From the NCBI GenBank assembly GCA_038030265.1, contig CM075941.1:57947952-58011951 (forward strand): 64,000 bases of DNA. The letters run 5' to 3'. The position numbers were made by a program, and so were the translations under genes. The stretch comes from Corythucha ciliata (lineage: Eukaryota; Arthropoda; Insecta; Hemiptera; Tingidae). Shown here in pieces: positions 1 to 10,391 of the stretch (its first letter is position 1; each line of letters begins with the position of its first letter). Under the pieces are notes generated by a model. It saw only the letters and a program-made list of their open reading frames with translations, did not search any database and had not been told where the DNA came from.

Positions 1-1144
1 CATAAAAGGGTCATTTCAGCCACTTTCCAGGCGCTATTGAAAACGATTCATCTTTTGAATTTCATGACTCTCGACCCTCACCCTTACCACCCCTCGTTTA
101 TTACAAAGCGTGTCAGATTGAAATGAGAGTACTAGGAAGGATGTACGTGAACAGTATAGAGCTTGAGTTTTAATCTGTAACCCCAAGGGAATGACAAAAA
201 CTTATACCACATAATTTGATATTTTAATTGGGACAGCATTATGAATCTCAAGGATTAACGACTGATGGTGAAGGGAGATGAAGAGAGGGCGGTTAAGGTC
301 CTTATTCAGCGCTTAATAATGACAAAATGATTTATAGCTAACGATTTCGTATAATCCCCTCTACCACCGCCAACCATTACAAACACCAGCCCGCACCTTT
401 TGCAATTCTGGGATGCTCCGGTTTTAAAATCTGTTACGCGACGTGCAAGATGTATGGAGTGCTGAAATTAATGGGAGAGGGTGTGTGACACTGAAAGGGG
501 GTGAAATTGACTTTCACCCTACGTACACAAGAAATTTCCGTTCAGAACCGTCCAACCTTCTATAAAGAAGGGATTTGCGAAGCGATACAGAAGGTTGGTG
601 GGAGACGGTCGGTATAGTCGAGGAATTAGCCTCATTTTTTCTCTCTCACTCTTCTCTTCGATGATAATGCGGGCTTATGATTTACGACGGGCTCTTTTTT
701 TGACTGAAAGAAGACAGCACGAAATTATAAAATTAATTGCTCCGAGAGAGAAGATTTTTTGGCAGACTTCCGGGGATTTGTTGTACCGGTTATAAATTTA
801 TTCAAATGCTATACAAATGACGATACCCCTCAAGATTATTTTGTTTTGTTTTAATGAGCCAAATCAGCGAAATTGTAGTTTCAGCAGGTCAATCCCGTGA
901 AATCAAGGCTTTCAGTGAATTTCTGAGGAGCCAAAAAGTCGAGTCAGAAGCACGAACTCCACCGTTCACCCGCCCCTTCGAGCGCGGCCACCTAGTCACG
1001 ACCCGCCGAAAGAATTAAGTTGACACAGGAGGTCGCGTTGTGCCAACCCTACATATACAATTGGCCATTCAAAGGAGGCAAAATCATGAAATTGACTTTT
1101 GAATGAACCAAACCCACGTAATAAAATTTGTTTTTATATACATA
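1..1144. other. Intergenic flank; the right part is a degenerate repeat array
   Basis: No gene is recognisable. From about 870 to 1144 the sequence repeats, loosely, a unit resembling GAGCCAAA..CGTGAAATTG, the same unit seen at 10712-11075. The large transposon 1145-10711 therefore appears to have landed inside one such array. Confidence 0.5.
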
Positions 1145-1480
1145 TAGTCCAGTCAAACGGTAGTTCCACGTAAACAAAAATCTCGTCTTCGATTTTTTGA
1201 CTTTATTTTATGTTTTTTGGGGTGAGGAACACGAATCTCAAGAGATCCAACAAAATTTCCTTGTGCGTTTTGAGAAACTCGCGAAAAACTGCTCATTTTT
1301 GGCACTTTTTTCAGTTTTTTGTTTATAACTCCTTAATGACGCATTCTACGGAAAATGTTACTCTCTCATTTTTTGAAAAGCATTGAATTCTGCGTCGAAT
1401 CGTGTTTTCTTTTGTCACAATTGACCCAGCCGTTTCACTGGTATTGATTTTTTTTTAAATGGTGAATTTTAGCCACTTTT
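1145..1480 (+). repeat. Left terminal inverted repeat of the XPG/CXC transposon
   Basis: The stretch from TAGTCCAGTCAAA through the run containing CTCGTCTTCGATTTTTTGAC, GGAACACGAATC, GCGAAAAACTGCT, CTGCGTCGAAT and ACCCAGCCGTTTCAC matches the reverse complement of 10392-10711 in order, with short indels and scattered substitutions. Confidence 0.85.
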
Positions 1481-1632
1481 GGTAAAATTTGCCGCAATTT
1501 ACCAGGCGGCCGAGGCAAGCTGCAACTTGAAAATGGCGGTTCCAATCGAAAAATGTCAAAAAATCAAATTTGTTCAGAATTGAATTTTACATAAGTAAAA
1601 AGCCTTGAAACTTACAGGAAAAATCAGTGGTA

Positions 1633-2235
1633 TCAGTTATGTAACAAAAAATGCGAAAAAAGGTGGGCCAAAAACCACGTTTTTCTGCACATTTTTGCCA
1701 ATAGCTCGAGAACTAGTTGTCCAATTTTTTTCATCTTGCAGCTGCATGCCATGGTGTCACAACCTTTGCTGCATTTGCACGCAACATTGGACAGCAATTT
1801 CTCCGGAGCTGGTGGTTTAGTGGTGAACACCGGCTGTAACCCATTGATCGTTTTCTTCCATCCATACATTTCTGGCTGTGGCTTCCCTCCAAGCCATAGC
1901 TGAACCTGCATGTAAACTCTGAGGAGATGTTGATGGGCAGGTTCGGTGGTTGGGGGGATGGACTCCATCTTCATAGAGCGCTTTTATACACTTTATACCT
2001 CACTTCATCCAGCGGAACGCCTACCTTTTCACCATACAGGGCTGCAATGAAATCCTCACCACTGTTCAACATTGATCCCAGGTTGAATGCAGGATCATGG
2101 GCTGGTTTATAGCTGGGAGGCAAGCTGAGGATGTTTGTCCAGTACTTTCATTGTTTTTGCCTTCCCCTGGCCATAGAAGGTGGAAGTGGTGTCACATCCG
2201 CTCACTGCATGGAGGAAGAGGATGTTGTTACGGAT
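1633..2235 (-). pseudogene. XPG/CXC transposase, C-terminal segment, broken
   Basis: This is the 3' part of the gene at 6356-9847, separated from it by the Penelope-like insertion. Directly after the target duplication the frame continues with ILFLHAVSGCDTTS and a YGQGKAK stretch, which I read as the GCD plus helix-hairpin-helix-like part of an XPG/FEN nuclease. A frameshift near 2110 leads to a segment with NLGSMLNSGEDFIAALYG, and another near 1975 leads to SIPPTTEPAHQHLLRVYMQ, GWKKTINGLQPV and PPAPEKLL. The end is CKCSKGCDTMACSC, a CXC (tesmin/TSO1-like) cysteine pattern whose second half has lost its cysteines. The order nuclease then CXC is, from memory, shared with large uncharacterised multicopy invertebrate proteins. 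Confidence 0.7.
2223..2235. repeat. Target-site duplication, left copy, of the Penelope-like insertion
   Basis: TGTTGTTACGGAT here is repeated exactly at 6343-6355 on the far side of the Penelope-like element. The first two bases could belong to the element end, so the duplication is 11-13 bp. Confidence 0.85.
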
Positions 2236-2510
2236 ACCTCCTCGAGAAGCGATGACGTGAACGTCCAAGACACAGGAGTTGGTTGGATTAAAGAAAACGT
2301 CTCGTTCACAGTGTTTATTTTTCCGAACCGGTTTTCAACTATTAATAGTCATCTTCAGGGATGCTGCGACAGTTTAATTTTAATCAATAAGTAACGTACG
2401 AAAATAAATAAGTAATAAATAAATAAATAAGTTAATAAATAATTGAATGCCTACGTTCTTTAAAGGGAAGCCCTTGTCGTTAGTAAAATATATGTATTTC
2501 CACACAGTGG
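2236..2510 (-). repeat. Penelope pseudo-LTR, downstream copy
   Basis: This 275-bp block is repeated directly at 5124-5398. It forms the 3' noncoding end of the full element and contains a T-rich TTTATTTATT track (complement) and a hammerhead-like motif. Confidence 0.9.
2319..2368 (-). ncRNA. Hammerhead ribozyme candidate in the Penelope pseudo-LTR
   Basis: On the minus strand: CTGAAGA at 2358-2352 fits the conserved CUGANGA core, followed by the hairpin ACTAT-TA-ATAGT, then GAA at 2336-2334, then the palindrome AACCGGTT (2333-2326) and a C at 2325 as the expected cleavage base. A self-complementary stem III suggests the dimeric form known in Penelope-like elements. Stem I is weak: only about three base pairs are visible. 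Equivalent copies lie at about 5207-5256 (minus) and 6248-6298 (plus). Confidence 0.6.
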
Positions 2511-2516
2511 TTGTCA

Positions 2517-5045
2517 TTAACTGAATGCTACGTGGGCTTTCACCGGTCTAGCCGCGTTTATGAGCGATAACGAATTCAGGAGAGGGGAACGAGCCATTTC
2601 TAATCTTTCGTTTAAGACCCTATCATTTCCATTTAAATTAAACTCCTGGAAAATCTCGGTCGCTTCCAGACAGTCCATGAATTTTCCTTTCGGAGCGAAG
2701 TGTAGTAAAGTCGCCTCGTGCTGTCCACTGTTTTGCCCTTCACAGTTGTCGACGTGGAGCTTAAATCGAGAGTTCGAGCGAGTTGTGTGTTCACGTAGCC
2801 GGTATTTAAGAGCGCGACCAACCTGACCAATGTAGAAGGCCTCTTCACATCTACCACACTTTAACCTGTAAATGCCACTCCGGTCCTCGAATTTCACGGC
2901 GTCTTTCAAAAAGGAAAACTTTTCTTTCAGGGTACCTGTCGATTTGTAGCCGATTCCATACCCTTTACGTCTCAGAATACTACCTATTTTGTCCGAAAGT
3001 GGCCCTAGGTATGGAAGCCTCATCCATTTCTTCTCCGGCGCGTCCAAAACTGATAAAGATGTCATATTTGAAAGCATGATCTTCCGTCTTTTCTTTTCAA
3101 TTAGGTTACCCACGAGTTGGGTCGGGTAACCATTAATATCCGCGAGGTGTTCTATAAATTGGAGCTCTTCGTCTCGGTCAAAAGTTGATAAAGGCAAAGT
3201 AAAGGCTCGATGGATCGCACTCTGAATACTTGATATTTTTTGCGACGGATGGTGGGCTGATTGGTACGGAATGGTAACATCCGTAGATGACGGTTTACGA
3301 AATATTTTAAATACGAGTTTTCCGTCTTCTTCTTGTCGTGTTACCCGTAAGTCCAAGAATGCAATTTCACCGTTAATATCCAGCTCGTGAGTGAATTTTA
3401 TCCGAGGCTTCTTAGTGTTGAGGAAATCTATGAAACCCTCAAGTTCTTGTTCTGAACCAGTCCAAACGAGGAAAGAATCGTCCACATACCGACAGTAGGC
3501 GAAAATGAATTGTCGGTAGGGGTTGTTGTCACTCATAATAAATTCGATATCAAACATATTCATGAAAACCTCAGCCGAAGTAGGCGAAAGCGGAGACCCC
3601 ATAGGTAGACCGGCATTCCTGTAAAACCGCCCGTTAAAAACGCAAAAATTCTCGTTGAGACAAGTCTCGTAAAGCTCCATGAGTTCACCGCCTTCCATTG
3701 GTGACAAACGGCTACGGTCGATAATCTCCTGAACAATCGGTTTGACGTCCTCCGGAGAAATGGAACAAAATAAATTTACCACATCAATGGATGCTAATTT
3801 GGCATTGCTTGGTATTTCCAGTGCCGAAAACTTCTTGACAAAGTCTACACTGTTCTGAACGGAATGCTCGGCGGTGAAACCTGTCCTGGTTTTGAACTCA
3901 CGGTCTACCTTCTTACAAAGTTTTTGTGAGGGAGCCGATGTGTAGGACACAATCGGTCTGAGTGGAATATTGGGCATGAAGTCTGCCTTGTGAACTTTGG
4001 GAAGTGCGTACAAGCGAGGTGGCTGAGGATTCATCTCGATGAGAGCTCCACTTCGTTTCTCATGCTCAGTTATGATGTATTCAGACCTTTTTACGACGTC
4101 CCTGATGGTAGTCTGGCTTTTATTGACTGGATTCCTTTTTATTTCATTAAAGCCATTATCCCGCATAAATGCAAGAGTTTTCTCCACGTACAGGTCCTTG
4201 TACATAATCACCGTAGCTTGTCCCTTATCAGCTTTTGTGACTATTAGGTCATTAGATTTAATCTTCTTTTGAAGGTTTGAGACCGTCTTGTACACTTCAC
4301 CCAAGTCATCCTCTGTGCGAGAGTCGTTGATGTGCTTATTAATAGCGACCGTTATCTCCTGTTTAATTTCTTCATCGTCCACTGCACTCTCGATCGATGA
4401 CACTAGGCTGACCATATCCTTATTCGATATTGGTTTCGATGGACAGAACTTCAGCCCTTTCTCCAGAAGATTTAATTCATCAGGATTGAAAATAAAGGGT
4501 GTCATATTCATCACCCTGGGAAAACAATTAAACTTTGAGCACGTGCTCCTCTCCTCGAAATTATTATTCCTAATTTTATGTTCATCCCTCTTTTTAACTA
4601 ATTTTCTAAGCTTTTCCTTAATCGATTCCTCTTTCCGTTCAAGTATGTACTGAATTTTTCTTTTCGTATCTAGCTCAAAAATTTCCCATTCCACATAGTG
4701 TAACGTATTAGCTAGCCTTCTATGAATCAAGTACAAATAAAAAATGAGAGTGTCTCTTTTATTATACCACCTCCCAATTTCATTCTTAATAATATTGATC
4801 TTTAACCTTTCAACAACATTCTCAAAACGTCCCCCTTCCCTTCTTTCAAACGACCTAACCGCTGGGTCATTTTCCACGTAGTTAGGGATTAACTTCTTTT
4901 TCAAACAGTCTAAATTGAAATAAATATTTCGTTGCGCTATCCCAGAACGTAATTTCAGTTTAAAGTAATATGCGGCTAATTCTTTTACCGAACATTCTTT
5001 AACAAAAGCTATAGAATTGTCATTAATCGTGTTAAATCGCTGCAT
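2517..5045 (-). CDS. Penelope-like reverse transcriptase with GIY-YIG endonuclease
   Basis: This is the only protein of the Penelope-like element: it copies element RNA into DNA and nicks the target. The ATG at 5045 gives 842 residues; an open frame continues upstream into the pseudo-LTR but has no ATG there. RT motif A is ASIDVVNLFCSI (about residue 418), motif B GLPMGSPLSPTS (about 480) and motif C CRYVDDSFLVW (about 518). The GIY-YIG endonuclease lies at about residues 720-800, with GIYRLKCGRCEEAFYIGQ and a downstream Arg and His (YRLREH). All expected blocks are present and the frame is open throughout, so the protein could be functional. The downstream untranslated part is the pseudo-LTR. 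Confidence 0.95.
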   Translation of the reverse strand: MQRFNTINDNSIAFVKECSVKELAAYYFKLKLRSGIAQRNIYFNLDCLKKKLIPNYVENDPAVRSFERREGGRFENVVERLKINIIKNEIGRWYNKRDTLIFYLYLIHRRLANTLHYVEWEIFELDTKRKIQYILERKEESIKEKLRKLVKKRDEHKIRNNNFEERSTCSKFNCFPRVMNMTPFIFNPDELNLLEKGLKFCPSKPISNKDMVSLVSSIESAVDDEEIKQEITVAINKHINDSRTEDDLGEVYKTVSNLQKKIKSNDLIVTKADKGQATVIMYKDLYVEKTLAFMRDNGFNEIKRNPVNKSQTTIRDVVKRSEYIITEHEKRSGALIEMNPQPPRLYALPKVHKADFMPNIPLRPIVSYTSAPSQKLCKKVDREFKTRTGFTAEHSVQNSVDFVKKFSALEIPSNAKLASIDVVNLFCSISPEDVKPIVQEIIDRSRLSPMEGGELMELYETCLNENFCVFNGRFYRNAGLPMGSPLSPTSAEVFMNMFDIEFIMSDNNPYRQFIFAYCRYVDDSFLVWTGSEQELEGFIDFLNTKKPRIKFTHELDINGEIAFLDLRVTRQEEDGKLVFKIFRKPSSTDVTIPYQSAHHPSQKISSIQSAIHRAFTLPLSTFDRDEELQFIEHLADINGYPTQLVGNLIEKKRRKIMLSNMTSLSVLDAPEKKWMRLPYLGPLSDKIGSILRRKGYGIGYKSTGTLKEKFSFLKDAVKFEDRSGIYRLKCGRCEEAFYIGQVGRALKYRLREHTTRSNSRFKLHVDNCEGQNSGQHEATLLHFAPKGKFMDCLEATEIFQEFNLNGNDRVLNERLEMARSPLLNSLSLINAARPVKAHVAFS

Positions 5046-5123
5046 AATTAATTCAAAAATAACAATTGTTTTGTCGCGCCTAACAGAAATGCTTCTTAAA
5101 TGCCGACGAGCACTCACTGCAAT

Positions 5124-5398
5124 ACCTCCTCGAGAAGCGATGACGTGAACGTCCAAGACACAGGAGTTGGTTGGATTAAAGAAAACGTCTCGTTCACAGT
5201 GTTTATTTTTCCGAACCGGTTTTCAACTATTAATAGTCATCTTCAGGGATGCTGCGACAGTTTAATTTTAATCAATAAGTAACGTACGAAAATAAATAAG
5301 TAATAAATAAATAAATAAGTTAATAAATAATTGAATGCCTACGTTCTTTAAAGGGAAGCCCTTGTCGTTAGTAAAATATATGTATTTCCACACAGTGG
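5124..5398 (-). repeat. Penelope pseudo-LTR, upstream copy
   Basis: Direct copy of 2236-2510, same length, no differences noticed. It abuts the 5' end of the RT gene unit and would carry the promoter and another hammerhead-like motif at about 5207-5256. Confidence 0.9.
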
Positions 5399-5417
5399 AA
5401 TCCATCGAGCCTTTACT

Positions 5418-6098
5418 TTGCCTTTATCAACTTTTGACCGAGACGAAGAGCTCCAATTTATAGAACACCTCGCGGATATTAATGGTTACCCGACCCAACT
5501 CGTGGGTAACCTAATTGAAAAGAAAAGACGGAAGATCATGCTTTCAAATATGACATCTTTATCAGTTTTGGACGCGCCGGAGAAGAAATGGATGAGGCTT
5601 CCATACCTAGGGCCACTTTCGGACAAAATAGGTAGTATTCTGAGACGTAAAGGGTATGGAATCGGCTACAAATCGACAGGTACCCTGAAAGAAAAGTTTT
5701 CCTTTTTGAAAGACGCCGTGAAATTCGAGGACCGGAGTGGCATTTACAGGTTAAAGTGTGGTAGATGTGAAGAGGCCTTCTACATTGGTCAGGTTGGTCG
5801 CGCTCTTAAATACCGGCTACGTGAACACACAACTCGCTCGAACTCTCGATTTAAGCTCCACGTCGACAACTGTGAAGGGCAAAACAGTGGACAGCACGAG
5901 GCGACTTTACTACACTTCGCTCCGAAAGGAAAATTCATGGACTGTCTGGAAGCGACCGAGATTTTCCAGGAGTTTAATTTAAATGGAAATGATAGGGTCT
6001 TAAACGAAAGATTAGAAATGGCTCGTTCCCCTCTCCTGAATTCGTTATCGCTCATAAACGCGGCTAGACCGGTGAAAGCCCACGTAGCATTCAGTTAA
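5418..6098 (+). pseudogene. Inverted Penelope fragment: C-terminal RT/GIY-YIG piece
   Basis: This plus-strand open frame of about 226 codons is the same sequence as the last quarter of the minus-strand RT at 2517-5045, including the whole GIY-YIG domain. It has no RT core, so it is a 5'-truncated, inverted part of the same insertion rather than a gene. Its 3' noncoding tail (6099-6342) repeats the pseudo-LTR in inverted orientation and carries a plus-strand hammerhead-like motif at 6248-6298. The junction with the upstream pseudo-LTR is at about 5399. Confidence 0.92.
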
Positions 6099-6342
6099 TG
6101 ACAACCACTGTGTGGAAATACATATATTTTACTAACGACAAGGGCTTCCCTTTAAAGAACGTAGGCATTCAATTATTTATTAACTTATTTATTTATTTAT
6201 TACTTATTTATTTTCGTACGTTACTTATTGATTAAAATTAAACTGTCGCAGCATCCCTGAAGATGACTATTAATAGTTGAAAACCGGTTCGGAAAAATAA
6301 ACACTGTGAACGAGACGTTTTCTTTAATCCAACCAACTCCTG

Positions 6343-6355
6343 TGTTGTTACGGAT
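6343..6355. repeat. Target-site duplication, right copy, of the Penelope-like insertion
   Basis: Exact copy of 2223-2235. Splicing the two flanks at one copy restores an uninterrupted minus-strand frame (GNNIRN then ILFLHAV). Confidence 0.85.
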
Positions 6356-9300
6356 GTTATTGCCGACTACGCTCGAGGGGTGAAACCATACGGTTTTGGC
6401 TTTTCCTCTGCCTGGTTTCGTGAGGAACGAAACGTTGTGAGGAACTGAAAGTCCTATCACCAGTACTAGCAGGTCGACATCCTCCCCAACCACAGTGACA
6501 GTGCTGGTGTCTGCGGATATCTGGATTGCTGTAGTGATGATCAGCCTATCACCGTCTTCTTCTGCCTGCTTGGTGGGGATGTTGCAGGAATGAAGTTTCG
6601 TCTTCAGCAAAGTGATGAACCGCTTCTTATTACGGTCGTTCCCCAAGAAGTGCTCTTGGGAAACCTCCGGTTTCATATCTTCTGTCAACAAAACTTCTGC
6701 CGAATATTTTTTTGTTGCTCTTCTCAACCGTTCTGCATGTTTCGTTCCACTGCGGTCTTTAGGGTATCCGACAAAAACCACGATGGGGTTATTGAAGTGT
6801 CGGTTCAAGTAAGAGATGTAGGAGTCGCAAATTTGATTAAACGTTGATCCGTATCCCCACATCACTCTTTGTAGTAAAAAACCCCCATCTATTACATGAC
6901 GGGTATCTTCGGGTATTTGGGAGTCGGGCAAGGGGCGGAAACAATTGTATAGACTGGATTTAGTGCCTTCCTCATGAACCCTTCATGAAAGAGAGAAGTC
7001 GGGTATGGACTCAACTCGTACTGCAGGAACTCCTTTAATTCCTCTTCAGTTTGTTTGATGATGGTCATTCGGTGGTATAATGTGGTGGGATCGAAAATTA
7101 TTTCCTTGTCAAGAATTTTAATTGCTGAGTGCATCACGGAGAGAGGCTTCACTCGATCATTTCTTTGGAATTTGACTGTCTTCAAGTTCAAACCTATTAT
7201 TTTCGCCAAACCGTTCTGTCCAAGCTCTCTCGCACGATGGCAGTTGACACGTTCATCTCCAACTATTCAGGTGCTCACAGAGATGATCTGTTTAGTCTGT
7301 GGAAAAGGGTAGTGATTCTCCAGCCATTCAATGAGTTTCATCGAGTCTGACGTGTCCCTTTCAACTCTGGACTCCCTGCTGTCAATATGCTGTTCACTGG
7401 TCTGAAAATGAACCCCACAGAAGGATTCAACGACGTCAGCTATCTGAGCCATGGCTGCGTGTCCTAGCAACCATCTGGTGGCAACGCTGTCAGAAAGGTT
7501 TCGCGATCTGGTCAGTCCACCCTCAACTTTGATGCTTCTCATAAGTACTTGCTCTATAGTCTGATCTGTAAAAGTGCCACACCACAGTTTGTCACTCCTG
7601 CGAACTGTGAAGGCTCCTCCATCAGTGAATCGCATGTACTCTTCTTGCGGCATTTTTTTTTCCAAACCAAGCATGTCCTAAAGATACAGGTGCGCACACT
7701 TGGCGTAGAGGTAATGTCCACTTGAGTGGAAATACGGGAGCATGAAGAAAATAGTTCTTAAATGCAGTCCCCAATCACCTTTTCTCTCTGCCTCAATAAG
7801 TTGTTTTAGAAGAGTAACCATCTCGAAGTACTGTATCCACAGTTGCGCTGTACTTCCACACTTTGACAGCTCAATGAGTGTCTCGCTAAAGGTTGACAGT
7901 TCCTTCAACACTCCGTCTACATGATTGCTATTTATTTCACTTCGGTCGCCACCGTACAAAAGCTCTTGTGCTCTTAAGTGAAGTTCAGAATCAACCTCCA
8001 TAGATTTCATTATGACGCAAGCCAGGTTTCTATGAGTGAGAAAGTGTGCCCTAATAGCACGTGCGTAAGAATGACCGGTCATTATCTTTGCAGTGCTGTT
8101 AACAGCGTAAATCGTGCTGAACAGCTCGCTCAGGCCGCTCCCTTCCATGATGTATCCGATCGCTCCCATGAAGGACATGATGAGGTGAAACCCACCTAGT
8201 CGTACGACTACGTTTGGGAACTCGTTGGGGTTAGTTGCTATGATTTCGCGAGCTTTCAGGTAGAGGGGCTGATCGAACGTCGCAATTGCCGTCGCTTGGC
8301 CCATTGACAAAGTTGTCTGCTTGGCGCAAACCAACGATGTATAAACGGTGTCGAAATCACTTGGTGGTGCGTTTATGAAAGGTTGACAGGCGACAAAGGT
8401 GGTTTCATAAGGCAACCCTTAATTTCATTTTCTCCATGAATCCATTCCAGCCTCCCGTGCCAGGTAAACCTGTGGCTTTGCTATAAAGCCACAGGAGGTC
8501 GGGTGTTGTTGGAAGTACGATGTTCATCGGTGAGAATTTTTCTCCGACAGCCTGAATCTCCACGTCCTTCAAGCCTCCACTTCCACCCCCATGATACGGT
8601 AGTAGTGTGATGGAACCAGTACCTGCCACCTCTTTTGCAGATGGTAATTTCAATATTCTACTGAATCTTTGTCCTGGGACCACTGCTTTTTTAGGCGTTA
8701 GCAACACAATGCCACCCATGACGTGAAACGTTTTGTGTCCATCTAGGGTCTGGATATTGAAGTCGGCGTTGTCGTAGACACACTGAGCAAATTTGTCTTC
8801 TTCTATTTTTGGAGGGGGACACAGAGCACATGAAATCTCACAACGAGCAACTTCTGAGTAGGAGGAACAAAAGCCCAATGCCGATAAAACGTCAATCAAC
8901 TTTCGAGAACCGTACATTTTGTACAAGAATGCTGCCAACCTAACTTGTACTGGGGAGACGAATGAATTGGGCCTCACAACAGTGATAAGTGCATGTGACA
9001 AGGCAGCTGCTTTTCTCTTCCACTTATCCAGACAGCCCCGTTTTTTCTTCAAAACAAGTGACTCGGTGAAAATTTTGAGTGTTTCTGGGACGAGATCTTC
9101 AGAACCCTCAATGAAATCGTGGCAAGGAGGATAAGTGGTGGTGTCGTAGACTTGAGTCCTAATGTCTTCAGCTATAATTGCTGCTGCTGTCTCCACAATT
9201 CGTTTTCTTTCATCTGCTTCGGATTCACACTTCTGCGTGTACCATGCGTCTGTTATAATTTTGTATCAAGTATTCTTGAAACACACAATGGAGGGTTTCA

Positions 9301-9847
9301 AGTCCGTGATTTGTATGTCATTTCCATACTTCTCAATCAATCGCCTTTTAATAGTCTTCCACACTGGAATATCTTCTTCGTCCGGCCACTGCTTCATCAG
9401 TTCATCCGCTGTGAACTGGCACTCTTCGTCACTATTCTCGAGGTAGGCAAAAATCGGTTCCATTTTTCGATCGATTGAATTACGAGGCCGTCCTCGCCCC
9501 TCAACAGTTTTAAATTTCTTAAGATCCAATTTCTTCTTACAAGACAAATGGTATCTCCCACCTGCAGCTTGCAAATCCGTGATTGGCTCTAGACGATGAA
9601 CTATTGCCCGAGTAAAGTCGTCGTTCCATGCTTTTGCTGAATCCAGGATAGAATTTCTGACACCTTCGGTTAATACAGGAATAATAGGATCACGGCGGAA
9701 TAAGGAAAGTTTTTTCTGTTTCTCTTCGTAATCATCAGGTATTTCCTCACCGCAAATGCAACAGTAGGTCCTGAAGTTGAAGGAGTATCTGGGTGACATA
9801 GCTCGACCTGAATCATACCTCAATCTCCTCACAGCTGCAGCAATCAT
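6356..9847 (-). pseudogene. XPG/CXC transposase, N-terminal and central segments, broken
   Basis: This large gene starts at ATG 9847. The N-terminus has a CCHC-type finger: CCICGEE near 9755, then GRYHLSCKKKL. The central part holds ATFDQPLYLKA and RLGGFHLIMSFMGAIG, which may belong to an RNase H-like fold (tentative). The C-terminal part has XPG/FEN-like acidic blocks: VIDGGFLLQRV near 6890, EEDGDRLI near 6560 and VVGEDVDLLVLV near 6470; the matching GCD block lies beyond the Penelope insertion. Breaks: in-frame TGA at 9264-9266, TAG at 7675-7677, TGA near 7265, and frameshifts near 8410 and between 6905 and 6945. Reading resumes immediately after each break, so decay is recent. The role as the mobilising protein follows from the flanking inverted repeats; the alternative is a host nuclease family captured by an element. 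Confidence 0.75.
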
Positions 9848-10391
9848 GCGTTCATTTACATAGCTCTTCCTGCATTTGACGTGCAGTTCACGACTGTTCT
9901 CACACTTGAACTTAACGCTCTTGCCGTCCTCCCTTTCATTACTTGCCGCTGTTAAAGTTTTTAATCCTTCTCTAACTACAACTGTGGGTCAACCATCCCT
10001 TAAGGGTCCGTCACAAATCAAGCAATCGCGCACAGACATTTCACCAAGAATTCTTTGCTTTGTATTTGAAAAACAAACGCTTCGAACTAAACAGTACGTA
10101 AAGCAACGAATGCGTCTCCATAATAGCTCTTCCTTCTGGACGTCACCCTCTCAGACGGACATAAGCATAAGTACGTCATTTTTACAAGCAAGATTCACTG
10201 CACAAAATTATTCATTCATTCTCACTTGTTTTTATAGTATATACATTCAGACCATACCCCTTCTGACACTCATTTCAAGCAGTCAGACTTCCTCTCTATT
10301 GCGTCATAACGTCACCAGTATTGTAGGTAGCGTCATAGATTACATCACTCAACTGAGAGTTGAACTATTTTTATTTTTTCACACATTTTTC
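9848..10391. other. Noncoding leader of the XPG/CXC transposon
   Basis: This lies between the transposase start and the right inverted repeat. It should hold the element's promoter and leader. Short open frames here show no recognisable motif. Confidence 0.4.

Larger units (their letters stand above)
2236..6342 (-). mobile_element. Penelope-like retroelement, partial dimer with an inverted fragment
   Basis: Read on the minus strand, the insertion consists of an inverted 3' fragment (5399-6342), then a 275-bp pseudo-LTR (5124-5398), then a full unit with the RT-endonuclease gene ending in a second 275-bp pseudo-LTR (2236-2510). Tandem partial copies plus an inverted upstream fragment are the classic architecture of Penelope-like elements. 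Copies look identical by eye, so the insertion is recent. It lies inside the transposase gene of the surrounding DNA transposon, flanked by a 13-bp duplication. The inverted fragment lacks the terminal ~35 bases of the element. Confidence 0.93.

Noticed and set aside
7264..9266. In-frame TGA codons as selenocysteine
   Set aside because: A TAG and several frameshifts occur in the same gene, and no selenocysteine element is evident; simple decay explains them.
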